Below, piece by piece: positions 42,537 to 54,400 of a DNA stretch of 64,000 nucleotides. The position numbers and the translations under genes are program-made. Position 1 is the first letter of the stretch; each line of letters starts with the position of its first letter. This stretch comes from Amorphophallus konjac (Eukaryota > Streptophyta > Magnoliopsida > Alismatales > Araceae). The notes under the pieces were generated by a model, which saw only the letters and a program-made list of their open reading frames with translations, ran no database searches and was not told the origin of the DNA. The DNA lies in the NCBI GenBank assembly GCA_022559845.1, contig JAHNEJ010000232.1, positions 39,204 through 103,203 of the forward strand, in the 5' to 3' direction.

Positions 42537-43497
42537 GGACCTAGTTCTGAACTGAGCGACCCTTACTTTTGGCTGGTGAAGAAACAAGATAAGGAGTCAT
42601 AATTTCGGGTAAGTTCTTTAGAAGATTTTGTTTAGTATACTTTAGACTAATAGTTCTCCAAATTTCATGCTAGGAGATCAAGCAACCAAGGAGATTGAAG
42701 CTTCCAAAGTTGCTGGTTCGACCATAATAATCCAGGAAACTAAACGCAAGACCCCTGAAGATCAAGAGATTATGACGTCTAAACGAGGTAATTAGAGTTC
42801 AATCCCTTAGAACTTTTTTTTCACCTTAGTTTTATCTTCTTACCCTCAAAGTTTCACATCTTTAGGTCAAGAGGTCATGGAGTTAGAGCAATAGAAAATT
42901 ATTGGAAAATCATTGGAAAAGGAGAAGTAGGGCACGGTTTTCAGACTCAAATTAGAAGCTTAAAGAGTAGTTAAGAGGTAGGTTATCTCATGATTGGCAG
43001 AAACATCTTGTTAAGGATAAAAGTCCTCTGATTGTGTTTGATTTCATGCACTATAGATCATGAATTTCATGTTTTAGTAGAGTCATGCATACATGTGTAT
43101 TCTTAGCCATAACTAAATAAAAAGGAACTTTCTTATCAAATTCACAGAAAACCCATGCATACTATTAGCTTAGCCTTTATTCTATCATGTAGAAGTTATA
43201 TATGATTTCCAGACGTGATGTAAGTTGAAACCTTAGATCTTTTTATCTATTACTGTCAGCAGAATCTCTCACAGATCAGGATAGGACCGTCACAACATGT
43301 AACGGCCATACGATGAGCCGTCACACCCTCTGTTACATTTTAATTGCTTTGTTGTCTCTGACGCACCATAACAGGAGCGTTACACTACTGTAACCGCCCC
43401 TCGATAAACCGTCACAATCACTGTAACGCGCTCTTGTTAGACCGTCAGACCCTTGTGTTCTGTCAGCCCGAGGTAGAAAGGTAACCACTTAAGTTTA

Positions 43498-43631
43498 GAC
43501 CCCCCGCCAGTGGCGGGGTGGACACCCCCCTCCTACGCAAGTGGCAGGAGGGCGCGCGGGTTCAAGCCGCCCCTCCCACCGGAGGTGCGGCCCCCGCTTT
43601 TCCCCTCCCCTAAAAAATAAAATAAAAAAAT
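43498..43631 (+). mobile_element. tRNA-derived SINE with 12-bp target duplications
   Basis: A 134-bp GC-rich body with an A-box-like TGGCGGGGTGG (43511-43521) and a clear B box GGTTCAAGCC (43559-43568), ending in an A-rich tail (AAAAAATAAAATAAAAAAAT). The exact direct repeat CACTTAAGTTTA lies on both sides, at 43486-43497 and 43632-43643. Length, internal pol III boxes, tail and duplications fit a plant SINE; family not assigned. Confidence 0.85.
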
Positions 43632-44048
43632 CACTTAAGTTTACTTATAAATAAGCTTAGATAGCTAAGTTTGGACCTATTATCATGACTTTAAGATTAG
43701 TTACTGATTCATAATAGAAATTGCATGATTAAGACATCTTAAGTTATTTTAAGTTATGTTAATTTCATGTGCCGACATTCTATAGTTTTGTATCTAAATC
43801 ATGACTTTTCAAAGATGTATGGATGGAGTTTTATCTTGGTTTCATGTGCTACACATTCTCTTTCTATCAATAGAGTCATTTGCCTTAAGTACATGGCACA
43901 TATTCCGGTATGTTGTCTGTTAGTTTACACTTTGCACTATAGGAACATTATTCTTGGACATGAGAACCTCTCTATTGGATATTCCTTCCAATGGACTAGT
44001 CATTCTTGTTTCAAGACCTCCATAATTCTCTGCGAGCCTGGGATTCTG

Positions 44049-46191
44049 TTGACACCTAAAATATGATCATCGGCGACCAAGCCATAAGGACGAATGACCC
44101 GGCCCACCGAAGCGCGGGAGCCGACAAAGATCAACACATCGAGGATTTCTCAAGCTACCAGAGCCTCGAGTCATTCTGTATGGATGTGGGGACTTCACCT
44201 CATGAGAGCCGAGATGAATCCACAACCAACCAGCAGTGCGACCAAGCCTGCCCAATGAACCGGCATCAACTTTGTCATGCTGCATACACTACACCCGTTG
44301 TCCGACCAAGGACGATGGTCTATCCGGTGGTCCCCCACCACATGAAAAGGCTCTCCTGAAGACAAAGGAGTTTCCCCCTGGCTCTCCGAGACGGAGGACC
44401 GAAAGCTCTGTCGGCAGAAGACCCCGATCACCCGGCACGGGTGCGGCTTCCCGCCAAGATGGGCCCGTCAGTGCCCAAATGATCACCCAGCTCGGGCGGA
44501 ACTATCCCTGGTGTTATCTCGCCTTCCAAGGAGCTTCGGGCACGGGCCAGGCCGAGCCATCGGCATGAATTATAGAGCCAAAGGCAGTGTCAGCGGCAGG
44601 CCCGCATGATCAACCCAAAGCTATCTGGAACCTCGAGAATGGCCGTACGCCAACCCGGGAGCTTCGACAAGATATCTCATCGAGGTTTCAGTAAGCATCA
44701 GTGAGATAATGCTCACGGTGACTCCCGGAATCATCCCCGGACTCATCGAGTGGCTCGAAGGTCGTAAAGAGCACTAGCCCGGCGCGCCCTTAACCCGACG
44801 CGCCCCCCTACCTTCAGCGCTTATGCCGACGCCCCCCCTACCTTCAGCGCTGATCCCAGCACGGTAAATCCCCTGCCTTCCGCCCTCATCACGGCGTGCA
44901 AGTCACTCTATCGGATGGCGTCTTAAACCGGCACGATAGGTTGATGAAGACTCCTCCCGGCGCGCCAAAAGCTCACGCTGGATGCAAAGCCTCCAACCTG
45001 TTATATAAACGGGTGAGGTTCGATTGGAAGAAAAAAAAAGAGGAAAAAGAGAAGAACGAGGAGGACACAGAAGAGGGCTTTCGGGAAGAAAGAAAAGAAA
45101 GGAAGCAGAGAGAGAGTAGGGTTCCTTCGGAGGAGCTTCCGCCGGTCATCTTCTTCCTCTACGATACTTTGTTCCCGGAAGAGGTGGGCGCCGGTGCCAG
45201 TTCTTTTCTGCTTTCCGTGGATTCCTCCTTCTGAGACTTCTGCCCATCGAATGTAAGCGAGGGGGGAAAGGAGCGGCGATGATATGAGCCGGCTCCTCTC
45301 TCCTTCTTCGCCATCCCCCCTCCTTGTTTCTCTCTAGTGGGTTTTCCCTGTAAGCGAACCGGTGGCCGTTCCATAGTGCCGACATCGGAATTGTAATATA
45401 TGTATATAGTTTCCTCGCCGAGCAGCGATGCATCTGCATATATCAATGTTGGTGAGTTGAATGCTCCATGCCTTATTATCTTCTCCCATCTCGATTTCCT
45501 TCAGAGGTCCTCTGTGGTCGTCCGTCTGCGCGCAGTCCCATGATTCCGGTTTCTCCGATTTCGCATGTGCCCTGGCATATTAAGGGCTACAGAGATAACC
45601 CCTCCGCAGGGCTTTCTCGTCTATACTTGCTTCTCCGTCGATAGCCGTTGCGTTTTCTGGTAGGGTGGAGCTGTGCTTGTGCACATGTCTCTTCCCATTT
45701 CAATACAAGTTCTGGTCTCCTTCTCCCTTTTGCGTTCCCCTGTTTCGCATGAGAATTGGAGACCGCTCGTCTCGTGACTATCGCGGTCCAGCAGCTTGAA
45801 TATATGTCCGTGTAGTCAGATTATCTCGGCTATGCTCCCATTGTCCCTCCATACGATTGCCAATCGCCAACTGCCCAATCTCATGGCAGTCAATACCTCG
45901 GTCCTAAGATTGGTAGTCCGTTGGTAACGAATATCCCCTCTCTCATCTATGATTGCCCACCGCTTGAGTTCCGCTGATTTCATCTCGGTCATCCGGGGAG
46001 GGGGATATTCCCTCATGATTTCACGGAGGTGTTGAATGGTCGGGAGCCCTATCTCTTGATGGTAGACGCTCCCTTAGGGCTGCAACAGATATTGACAGGG
46101 GTTCAACTGATGTAAAACCACTACGGGGTATGCAGCAAGCAAAAGTAATCTTAGGACCTACTCCGCATTCACAATCACATAACAATTAAGT
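44049..46191 (+). repeat. LTR-like sequence starting TGTTGACACC, unassigned
   Basis: Starts TGTTGACACCTAAAA, resembling the start of the element B LTR and other Tat LTRs. It has a TATA box at 45002-45009 (TATATAAA) followed by a G/A-rich leader, and GGCGCGCC-type motifs (44780-44830, 44960) also seen in the 5' region of element D. No second copy and no end are visible. A small minus frame (45816-46016) has no recognisable similarity. Could be the left part of the 5' LTR of element D, interrupted by the next LTR. Confidence 0.35.
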
Positions 46192-48535
46192 TGATAAATC
46201 GGGGCCAAAAAAAAGCGTCGCACACACGTGAGCCCGGGGTGACTAAGGATGCTAGGGGGAGGTGATGGATCAAGACCCTTGCTGGTAGAGTGCCAGCAGG
46301 GCTAGGGTTGCCCTCCCGAGGGTACGTAGCCCACGCTTATGGGGCTGGCCGGTGCCAATTGGGGCACTAGGTCCCACTCACTCACTTTAACCACGGTGAC
46401 CACACTATGATGGTGGCTCCGGGATCGAACACTCGCTCGCATGCACAACGGAGCTATGTCTACGGATATTAAATAAACAGACACTAAGATTAATGGAGCA
46501 AAGTTTAGAGTTCACCTGGTTGGTTTGAAGAAACCAACCCCGTTCGGAGACGTGGGCGAGCGGGGAAGTGTGGATCCCGCACACTGCGCCGATGCAGCTT
46601 GAGCTGTTTAGTACATGAACTACTCCTCATGCAGGAGGGTTGGATGGAGGGTGGGGGAATTAAACTTACATCAAACACTACCTCCACGCAGGGAGGGGCG
46701 CTAAGCCGGCCAGGCGGGAGGGGGAAACTCGCCAAGGATGACGGAACGGAAGCCGACGTGGATCTGCCCACTTGCTGTGCTAAGGGACAGGATGCCTCTG
46801 TTGCAGTCGTAGTTCGTCCTCAGTAATTTTGCCGGTGACGAAACCAGAGGGGATTTCTTCGTAACAGGGGCTGTGACATCTCTGAATTTTATCGAATTCT
46901 TCTGACGTCGTCGCTGGTCGTGGTGGAGGCTCAAACAGGATGAAGGAATCTGGGGCTGGCGGCTTCAGATCGGAGGTAGTAGGATGCAGAGGTTGTACCT
47001 TGGGCTCCTGAGCTCTGAATCTCAAGCCGTCAGAAGTTCTGGAACCATGGTCGAGCCCTTGTTGCAGCAAAACTGGCGGGGAGGCTTCCGGAGGTCGGGG
47101 TGTCCTGGGGGACGCCGATGAGTGACTGTTGGTCGCAGAAGACTGGTGAGGGCAGTCCTGCGTGACTGAAGGAGAAAAATCAGAACTGAGGCTCCCGGAC
47201 GCCGAATGTACTTCTGCTTCTTGCTCCTGGTCGGGAACAGGGGGAGGAAGATCTTTGGGGAAGGAACTTCAGTCTAAATCCTTCGCTGTAGATCGTGGTT
47301 CTGCTTCTGATCGGACTCAGGTGCTCTGCAGATGGGTCTTGGAGCAGTCAGAGGAGAATGGCTCTCCTGGGCAGTCCCGAACTTGGATTGGGACGATTCT
47401 TTCTCGCCTGCTTAGTGGACTGGACGACCTTTCCAGAATGGTAAGATACGCCCTCAGATGTCGCCGTATGAACGTGGGGGAGCTTCTGCAAGACGGACCT
47501 TCTTCTGTCACCTGCAGATGTGACCTAAGGAATGGGATGGAGGTGGGGTTAGGTTAAGGGGGATGGAAGTTTTGGTAATGGAGGGAAGTGGGAGGTGTTT
47601 GCAGATGGGGGGGAGGAATGTGTGGGGGTGAGGAGAGGGGCGGAGCAGGTGAAATGGGGTGTTGGAGGGTGGAGGGGAGTGGGGGCCGAAGCTACAAGGT
47701 GGGGGTGGTGGGTTCGGCCAAGGCAAGGGAGAAGTGTAGGGAGAGAGGGCTGGTGCGCAACTAGTGGTGGGGGGGGTTGTGGATGGTCAAGGGATATGAA
47801 TGAGGGTGTGGGGGAGTGGGAAGGTTGCTTGGGGAAGAGGGAGGGGTGTATTGGAGGTGGGGAAGGTGTATGGGGAATAGGAAGGGTTGCTTGGGAAGTG
47901 GAGGGAATTGATGAGAGTTAAGTGGCCTAGGGGAAGTGAAGGGTTGGAGGGTGAGGTGGCAGCTGAGGTGGCAGGGGGAGGGGGAGGTGAAAGGGCTGGT
48001 TCGCCCAAGGGATAGAGAGAGAAGGGAGAGGAGAGAGAGGGGGTTCGCCCCTTGGAGGAAGAGAGAGAGAATGAGAGAGCTAGAGAGAGGAGGAGGGTGC
48101 AATTATGCTTAATTTCTCAAAATATTCATTAGCTATCACAAGTGGAGTTGGGGTCCTATATATAGGGATCCCAACATTTACAAAAAGTCCTTGGATAAAC
48201 TGCTAAAAGCAAATAAGTAAGGGGGTCGGGGAAGGAAGAGGTCGCCCATGGGCCAGGCCCATCTAATTGGGCCCAAATGACCCCCAGCCCAGCAGACTTA
48301 GATAAGTAACGTGACGACCTAGGACCATGACTCAAAATAAAGATAAGTACATCAAAATGACTCAAGAAAAGGAGAAAATACATCAAGATGTCCATAGTAA
48401 CAAACTCCAGTGTCGTCGAGGACCCGTCAAGTCATGCAGTCGCAGCCTATCTGTCTCCAGAAGGGAGAGAGGTGTCGAGCCAGAGGGAACTCTGGGTGAT
48501 GTCCCCATCATCAACCCAACAATCTCAAACCCACA
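46192..48535 (-). repeat. LTR related to that of element C, minus orientation
   Basis: Reverse complement shares long blocks with 11306-13491 (for example CGCCTGGCCGGCT and CCCTCCCTGCGTGGAGGTA) and the same order of TATA box (48157-48164), AGCTAATGAA, C/T-rich region and 3' part. It starts at about 48535 or 48513 after a CCCCGGGGGAA tract, and ends near 46192, where a degenerate TGTTATGTGA replaces the iMet primer site. No TSD was identified. The opposite-strand frames are not genes. Confidence 0.65.
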
Positions 48536-50097
48536 GTTTCCCCCGGGGTTCTGTGGTGGCCAAAGGGCGAACGTTCCTAGCAGGCTAGTCCTCGGAACCT
48601 CTTCTCATGAAGGTCTCTGTCTCCTCAGCAGATGCAGTGCGTGCTGTAAGTCGCCCACCCCTTTGTAGGCTTGTCCTCGGGGTGTCGCTTCCGTTATCAG
48701 TCGCCTCATCCGTTGCCTCCACCCACGGAGCTTTGGTGTCCCTTGTAGGCCAGTCCTCGGGGCACCTTATCCGATGGGATTTTGCTGGCTGCCATTGTGC
48801 AAACCGGTGGTTTAGGAGCTTGTTCCATAGGTGAGCATGACCCCGCTTCTCCCCTACAACTCTTCAGGTTCAGGGGAGATGCTGTCCAATTTTGGACAGA
48901 TTAAGATTAAATAAGCCCTAATGAAACGATCGTTCTGGACTCAATCATCTCGGTGCTCGAGTACGAACCTCGCACTGACTTGTCATACCATCCCTCAGAG
49001 TTTTGGACTTCAATTAAACAAACAATTGGCCTCAAATAACTTCAAAACCCTCAACATAAACTTAACAAACTCAAACGATTCAGAATTCATTAAAACGGCG
49101 CGGCCTTAACCCGGCGCGCCCTAATCCGGCGCGGTACCCCCCTGCGCCGGATTAATGTTAGACTCATATTTCAAAACTTTTTGCTTGCGCCTTTCCGGCG
49201 CGCCCTAAACTGGCACGCCCCAGGGCCTTCGCGCCGTATTAACATCCATTATGGCCGCGCCGTATTAGCCGCTATACCTACACTTTATCGCGCCATATAA
49301 GCTATCCTTACATGGTCGCGCCGGCTTTGAAACCTCTTGTTGCTTTAATCGCTCATTTGCCCCCGAGCGGATCTCGTTCCTCGGGGTTGGCGTTAATAAA
49401 TCACAATTGGTAATAAATTGAATAAAGGAAGGGCCGAGCGAGCCCGAACTATATTGTTATCATATCTTCATTACCATGTCCGTTAGCACTTTGCTTTCGC
49501 TATTATATTTGTGTTGTTCTCCCATTCCTTGATGGGGGGGTAATAAACGTGGTTGATCATCATTTGCTTCCATGATTCTATTATCATGCTTAATATAGTC
49601 ATGAACGTCATGTGTGCATGCATGCATAGATCCTCGAGTATATTAAATGGCGTCTACAGAAAACCGGATTACGTCTGGTCGGAAGTCTTCGCTATGCGCG
49701 ACGATGGTCTTCGGACCTATGTCCTCCGCCACGTACCGAGGATCCATAATCCCATGAATTATGCATCTTCTGCACGATAAATGTATGCATCCTGCATGCC
49801 TTCGTCATGATCGTCATGTAGCTCTTTTTAATTCGGCTTCGACAGCCCGCTATCTCGGCAATTAATCAAAGGTGTTCCCTCCTCGTGGGGGATGTAATTA
49901 ACGCCATAGCCTTTATGGTATGGCGAACTGCTGGTCCCGACCGAATCTCACATTCGCCCGACATGGGTCAGAATGAGCGCCCCATAAAGTCGTCACTCAT
50001 GTGACTGGCACGCCTGCGTCGTCAATTGATCATTTGACTACCAGTTGGTCAGTTGGTCGATCGGCGCGCGAAAGAAAGAAAAGGTCGCGAATAAGTC
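48536..50097 (+). other. 5' leader / probable LTR part of element D
   Basis: Collinear with 1267-3322 of element A. It includes three TAGGCTAGTCCTCGG-type repeats, a GGCGCGCC block (49093-49150), CTTCGGACCTATGTCCTCCG (near 49708) and the GCCTTTATGGTATG block. It ends at the primer site. No gene. Whether the LTR starts here or further left (44049) cannot be decided without the 3' LTR, which is beyond the window. Confidence 0.45.
48581..48760 (+). repeat. Short direct repeats, core TAGGCTAGTCCTCGG, period about 80-85 bp
   Basis: Copies start at 48581, 48666 and 48746. Two copies at 1309 and 1392 in element A have the same spacing. Confidence 0.65.
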
Positions 50098-50116
50098 TGG
50101 CACGCCCGGTGGGACC
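50098..50116 (+). other. Primer binding site of element D
   Basis: TGGCACGCCCGGTGGGACC, 114 bp before the ORF1 ATG. Similar to that of element B; tRNA not assigned. Confidence 0.65.
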
Positions 50117-50211
50117 AGTGTCACCTTTCATCTCTTTACCGGGATATTCAGGCTTCGAAGCCCTCTCAAAGGCTACTGATTATTGCTTCGTTTGTCTTTG
50201 CAGGCAGATCA

Positions 50212-51387
50212 ATGACGATCAACGGGATAGCTGGCGTTGACTTCGATCTTTCGATTGTCGCTGGACACGCGCAAGGGTACCTGGCGGTACCCATGGAATT
50301 TGGCAGTTTCCCTGTCGCTGTGGGCTTCCCCAACTTTTTGGGGTTAGCCTTTGTAGATATGCTGGAGGTCGAAGCCCCAGAACCTGTCAAGGAAGCTGTG
50401 AAAAAAGTGGAGCCTCTGGAGGTTCCCTGCTGCAAAGACTTGTCCGAAAGTCCGGCCCCGGCCGCTAACTGTCTGGTGCACCACGTCATACGTGGGACCC
50501 ACCCCAATGTCATCAACAAACACCCTGGAGGACGCCAGCGTCGCCAGGCCCGCAAGAATGATGCTGTAATCACCGGAACTCTGTCTCAGTCCGGGAAATC
50601 TATGCTAGTCGGGGGTATGCGCGTCTTCCTCGACGGACGCACAGCACGGGTGACCCCGGACCGAGTCATCCCCAACATCCCTGTCCAAAATGCCTATCAG
50701 GCCCTCGCTGGAAGGAGGGAAGAAATAGAAGAAGCCGGCCACTATGGCCAAGGAAGCCCGGCACCCAGGCCGAGGAAGTTTAAACAGGTGTGGGTTCCCA
50801 AGCGGACCCGACCTGCCCACCAGCTAACACCCATCCGCCGTCGTCTTGTGAACGACGAGGCGGAAGTGAGAAGAGAAAGGGGCCTGCCCCCGAAGAAGAA
50901 AGAAGAGGTGGTTGCAGATCCTCCGCGCCATAGAAGTTTCCGGGCCGCGGCCCGTCAAGCCAACGTCCCTACTGCGGGACGAAGATTCCAACAGCCGGCC
51001 GACAGAGCTCGGCTGGCCTATATCCCTCCTGCTGGAGGTCGACAATCACCCCCCGTCCTACATCAAGAACGGGGTCGAGAAGAGACGACCTGCTTGGTCA
51101 GAAATTATTTTCGAGGCTTAGGCAACCCCTCACTCGGACAACAGCGACTGATGCAGACAGTCGCCACTGAGGAAGATTACTGCCCATCAGCGGCAGATGA
51201 AGGAGATGTGGGAGATAGAATGATGGTGTCGTCAGTCGACGACAACGGATATAATGACGGCTTCGAGATCGAAGCCGATGAAGTTTTCCCCGAGCGGGAA
51301 GAAAGGAGAAGGATCTCTGTGTTCGAAAGGCTGACCTTTCCACAGCAAGCCAGAAGGAGGGTCTATCAACGAAAGAGAAGGGTGTAG
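50212..51387 (+). CDS. Element D ORF1, conserved protein of unknown function
   Basis: An open 391-codon frame from ATG 50212, just after a TTTGTCTTTGCAG sequence that resembles a 3' splice site. Homologous to element A ORF1: GYLAVPMEFGSFP and VGFPNFLG (residues ~20-50), VITGTLSQSGKSML, MRVFLDG (~125-140), FKQVWVPK (~185), a basic RRERGLPPKKKEE stretch, LAYIPPAGGRQ (~270), YFRGLGNPSLGQQRL (~300) and an acidic DDNGYNDG end. No catalytic signature recognised. Located between primer site and gag as in Ogre elements. It is intact although gag and pol of the same element are not. Confidence 0.65.
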   Translation: MTINGIAGVDFDLSIVAGHAQGYLAVPMEFGSFPVAVGFPNFLGLAFVDMLEVEAPEPVKEAVKKVEPLEVPCCKDLSESPAPAANCLVHHVIRGTHPNVINKHPGGRQRRQARKNDAVITGTLSQSGKSMLVGGMRVFLDGRTARVTPDRVIPNIPVQNAYQALAGRREEIEEAGHYGQGSPAPRPRKFKQVWVPKRTRPAHQLTPIRRRLVNDEAEVRRERGLPPKKKEEVVADPPRHRSFRAAARQANVPTAGRRFQQPADRARLAYIPPAGGRQSPPVLHQERGREETTCLVRNYFRGLGNPSLGQQRLMQTVATEEDYCPSAADEGDVGDRMMVSSVDDNGYNDGFEIEADEVFPEREERRRISVFERLTFPQQARRRVYQRKRRV

Positions 51388-51402
51388 GTTTCCACCTGCA
51401 AC

Positions 51403-54400
51403 ATGGCTGGTATATCTAACCTATATGGGGAGCTTCCTGAAGACCCCCAAGAATTGGCTCAATTGGCCGCACGGCCGGGGCCAACTACCCGCAGAACAGA
51501 AGCAGCAAGAGAGCTTCTGATGATGGTTAAAGGGAAACAGCCCCAGGTCTATCCCCACTGGGATGACTAGGCCCCCGTCTTGACCGTTAATGTGGTGACA
51601 GCGGAAGAAGAAGACGATGTCCTCCTCGACATCTTGCCTGAGGGTACGTCCGGGGAGACAACAGAGAGTATCCCCACCACTATAGACCCATCAGTTCTGA
51701 TGCTACTACAAAAATATCAACGAGAGATAGACTCTCTGAAGAAGTAGCTGATGAAAAAGACTGAACATTCATCGGCTTCTAAACCACCCGAAGTGCAGGG
51801 TGAGTCATCTCGGGGAGCGGCTCGTCGTGACGACCCTCCACCGCTCTATACACTGTCCCAGCCGTCAGAGCCAAGCATGGTGACAGCACAACAGCGGCCG
51901 CCACAGCCTCAGCCGCTGCTACCTCCGGTGCTCCCTCAGGTGCACCCGACACCCACGCTGCTGCATCCTCCACAGGCGACCACCCTGGCCACCCCATACT
52001 TGCAGTCGGCGCACTTCTATCCAGAACCGGTTGATCCCACGATCGTGAACCGGATGATGGTGGAGAGGATGATTGAGCTGAAGCTCGCAGAGAAAAGTGA
52101 AGGTGACTATGTCGCATTTGATGCCTATCAGGTGCCCTACCCGCAACACCATGCGGCTAAATGACTTCCCTCGGGGGTCAACAAGCCGCCTAAGTTTGAA
52201 AAAATCAACGGGAAGGGATCCCCGAAAGAGCATATTGCATATTACATGATCGTTATGGGTGATCTGGCCACCGACGAGTCATATTTGCTGAAGTTCTTCG
52301 GGTCCTCGCTGACAGGGCTCGCATTTGAATGGTACTCTAGCCTCTCGGCCGGGTCAATCAATGATTGGTCGGATATGCAGGGAAAGTTCAGAGAAAGATT
52401 CCATGTCACAGAGAGGGAGGTCACAGTGGCCGAACTCTACTCAACAAAACAAAGGGCAGATGAGACAGCCCTTGATTACATCAAGAGGTGGAGGAACCTC
52501 AGAATGAGATGCAAGTGGCCCCCGCATCAGGCGGATGCGGTACAAATATGCAAACAAAACCTCAGGAGGGAGGTCCTGGAGAACATGATTGGAATGGAAA
52601 TACGGTCGTTCGACCAGCTGAATAATGTGGTGGCCGAAGTGGAGGCTTTCCTCGCCAAGCCTGTCCCGGCGTCAGCTGCCAGCACAGCCCAGAAAGGCAA
52701 GGCTGCGGAACGGCGCCCCACACCTAAAGAAGCGAATGCGCTTGATATCAAGGCGTTCGAACAGCAGAAGGAGAAAGGCAAGAAGGCGGCTCCCCCGCAA
52801 CCTGCGAAAGCTCTAGACGATAAAGAAGGTCCTTCGCTCGACGAGAGATAGACTCTCTGAAGAAGTAGCTGATGAAAAAGACTGAACATTCATCAGCTTC
52901 TAAACCACCCGAAGTGCAGGGTGAGTCATCTCGGGGAGCGGCTCATCGTGACGACCCTCCACCGCTCTATACACTGTCCCAGCCGTCAGAGCCAAGCATG
53001 GTGACAGCACAACAGCGGCCGCCACAGCCTCAGCCGCTGCTACCTCCGGTGCTCCCTCAGGTGCACCCGACACCCACGCTGCTGCATCCTCCACAGGCGA
53101 CCACCCTGGCCACCCCATACTTGCAGTCGGCGCACTTCTATCCAGAACCGGTTGATCCCACGATCGTGAACCGGATGATGGTGGAGAGGATGATTGAGCT
53201 GAAGCTCGCAGAGAAAAGTGAAGGTGACTATGTCGCATTTGATGCCTATCAGGTGCCCTACCTGCAACACCATGCGGCTAAATGACTTCCCTCGGGGGTC
53301 AACAAGCCGCCTAAGTTTGAAAAAATCAACGGGAAGGGATCCCCGAAAGAGCATATTGCATATTACATGATCGTTATGGGTGATCTGGCCACCGACGAGT
53401 CATATTTGCTGAAGTTCTTCGGGTCCTCGCTGACAGGGCTCGCATTTGAATGGTACTCTAGCCTCTCGGCCGGGTCAATCAATGATTGGTCGGATATGCA
53501 GGGAAAGTTCAGAGAAAGATTCCATGTCACAGAGAGGGAGGTCACAGTGGCCGAACTCTACTCAACAAAACAAAGGGCAGATGAGACAGCCCTTGATTAC
53601 ATCAAGAGGTGGAGGAACCTCAGAATGAGATGCAAGTGGCCCCCGCATCAGGCGGATGCGGTACAAATATGCAAACAAAACCTCAGGAGGGAGGTCCTGG
53701 AGAACATGATTGGAATGGAAATACGGTCGTTCGACCGGCTGAATAATGTGGTGGCCGAAGTGGAGGCTTTCCTCGCCAAGCCTGTCCCGGCGTCAGCTGC
53801 CAGCACAGCCCAGAAAGGCAAGGCTGCCGAACGGCGCCCCACACCTAAAGAAGCGAATGCGCTTGATATCAAGGCGATCGAACAGCAGAAGGAGAAAGGC
53901 AAGAAGGCGGCTCCCCCGCAACCTGCGAAAGCTCTAGACGATAAAGAAGGTCCTTCGCTCGACGAGAGATAGACTCTCTGAAGAAGTAGCTGATGAAAAA
54001 GACTGAACATTCATCAGCTTCTAAACCACCCGAAGTGCAGGGTGAGTCATCTCGGGGAGCGGCTCATCGTGACGACCCTCCACCGCTCTATACACTGTCC
54101 CAGCCGTCAGAGCCAAGCATGGTGACAGCACAACAGCGGCCGCCACAGCCTCAGCCGCTGCTACCTCCGGTGCTCCCTCAGGTGCACCCGACACCCACGC
54201 TGCTGCATCCTCCACAGGCGACCACCCTGGCCACCCCATACTTGCAGTCGGCGCACTTCTATCCAGAACCGGTTGATCCCATGGTCGTGAACCGGATGAT
54301 GGTGGAGAGGATGATCGAGCTGAAGCTCGCAGAGAAAAGTGAAGGTGACTATGTCGCATTTGATGCCTATCGGGTGCCCTACCCGCAACACCATGCGGCT

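Larger units (their letters stand above)
41978..44048 (+). repeat. LTR-like remnant starting TGTAGTGCCC
   Basis: It begins exactly where the element C LTR is interrupted. The start TGTAGTGCCCAAAAATT and a TATA box (42529-42536, CCCTATAAATAGG) suggest a plus-oriented chromovirus-type LTR. Motifs such as GGTCTATCGTGCGACCG and repeated CCGTCACA/TGTAACG recall the minus LTR at 6880-10044, which has GGTCTATCGTACGACCG. The right end and any second LTR are not visible. Contains the SINE below; no gene. Confidence 0.4.

Noticed and set aside
43511..43568. Functional tRNA gene
   Set aside because: Pol III boxes are present but no cloverleaf or 3' acceptor stem; A-rich tail and target duplications indicate a SINE.
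44049..46191. Solo LTR with defined ends
   Set aside because: Start and TATA box look like an LTR, but no TSD, no end and no second copy could be fixed, so kept only as LTR-like.
52527..52889. 120-codon and 112-codon minus frames repeated in each gag unit
   Set aside because: They recur only because the gag segment is triplicated; no similarity to known proteins and opposite to the gag frame.
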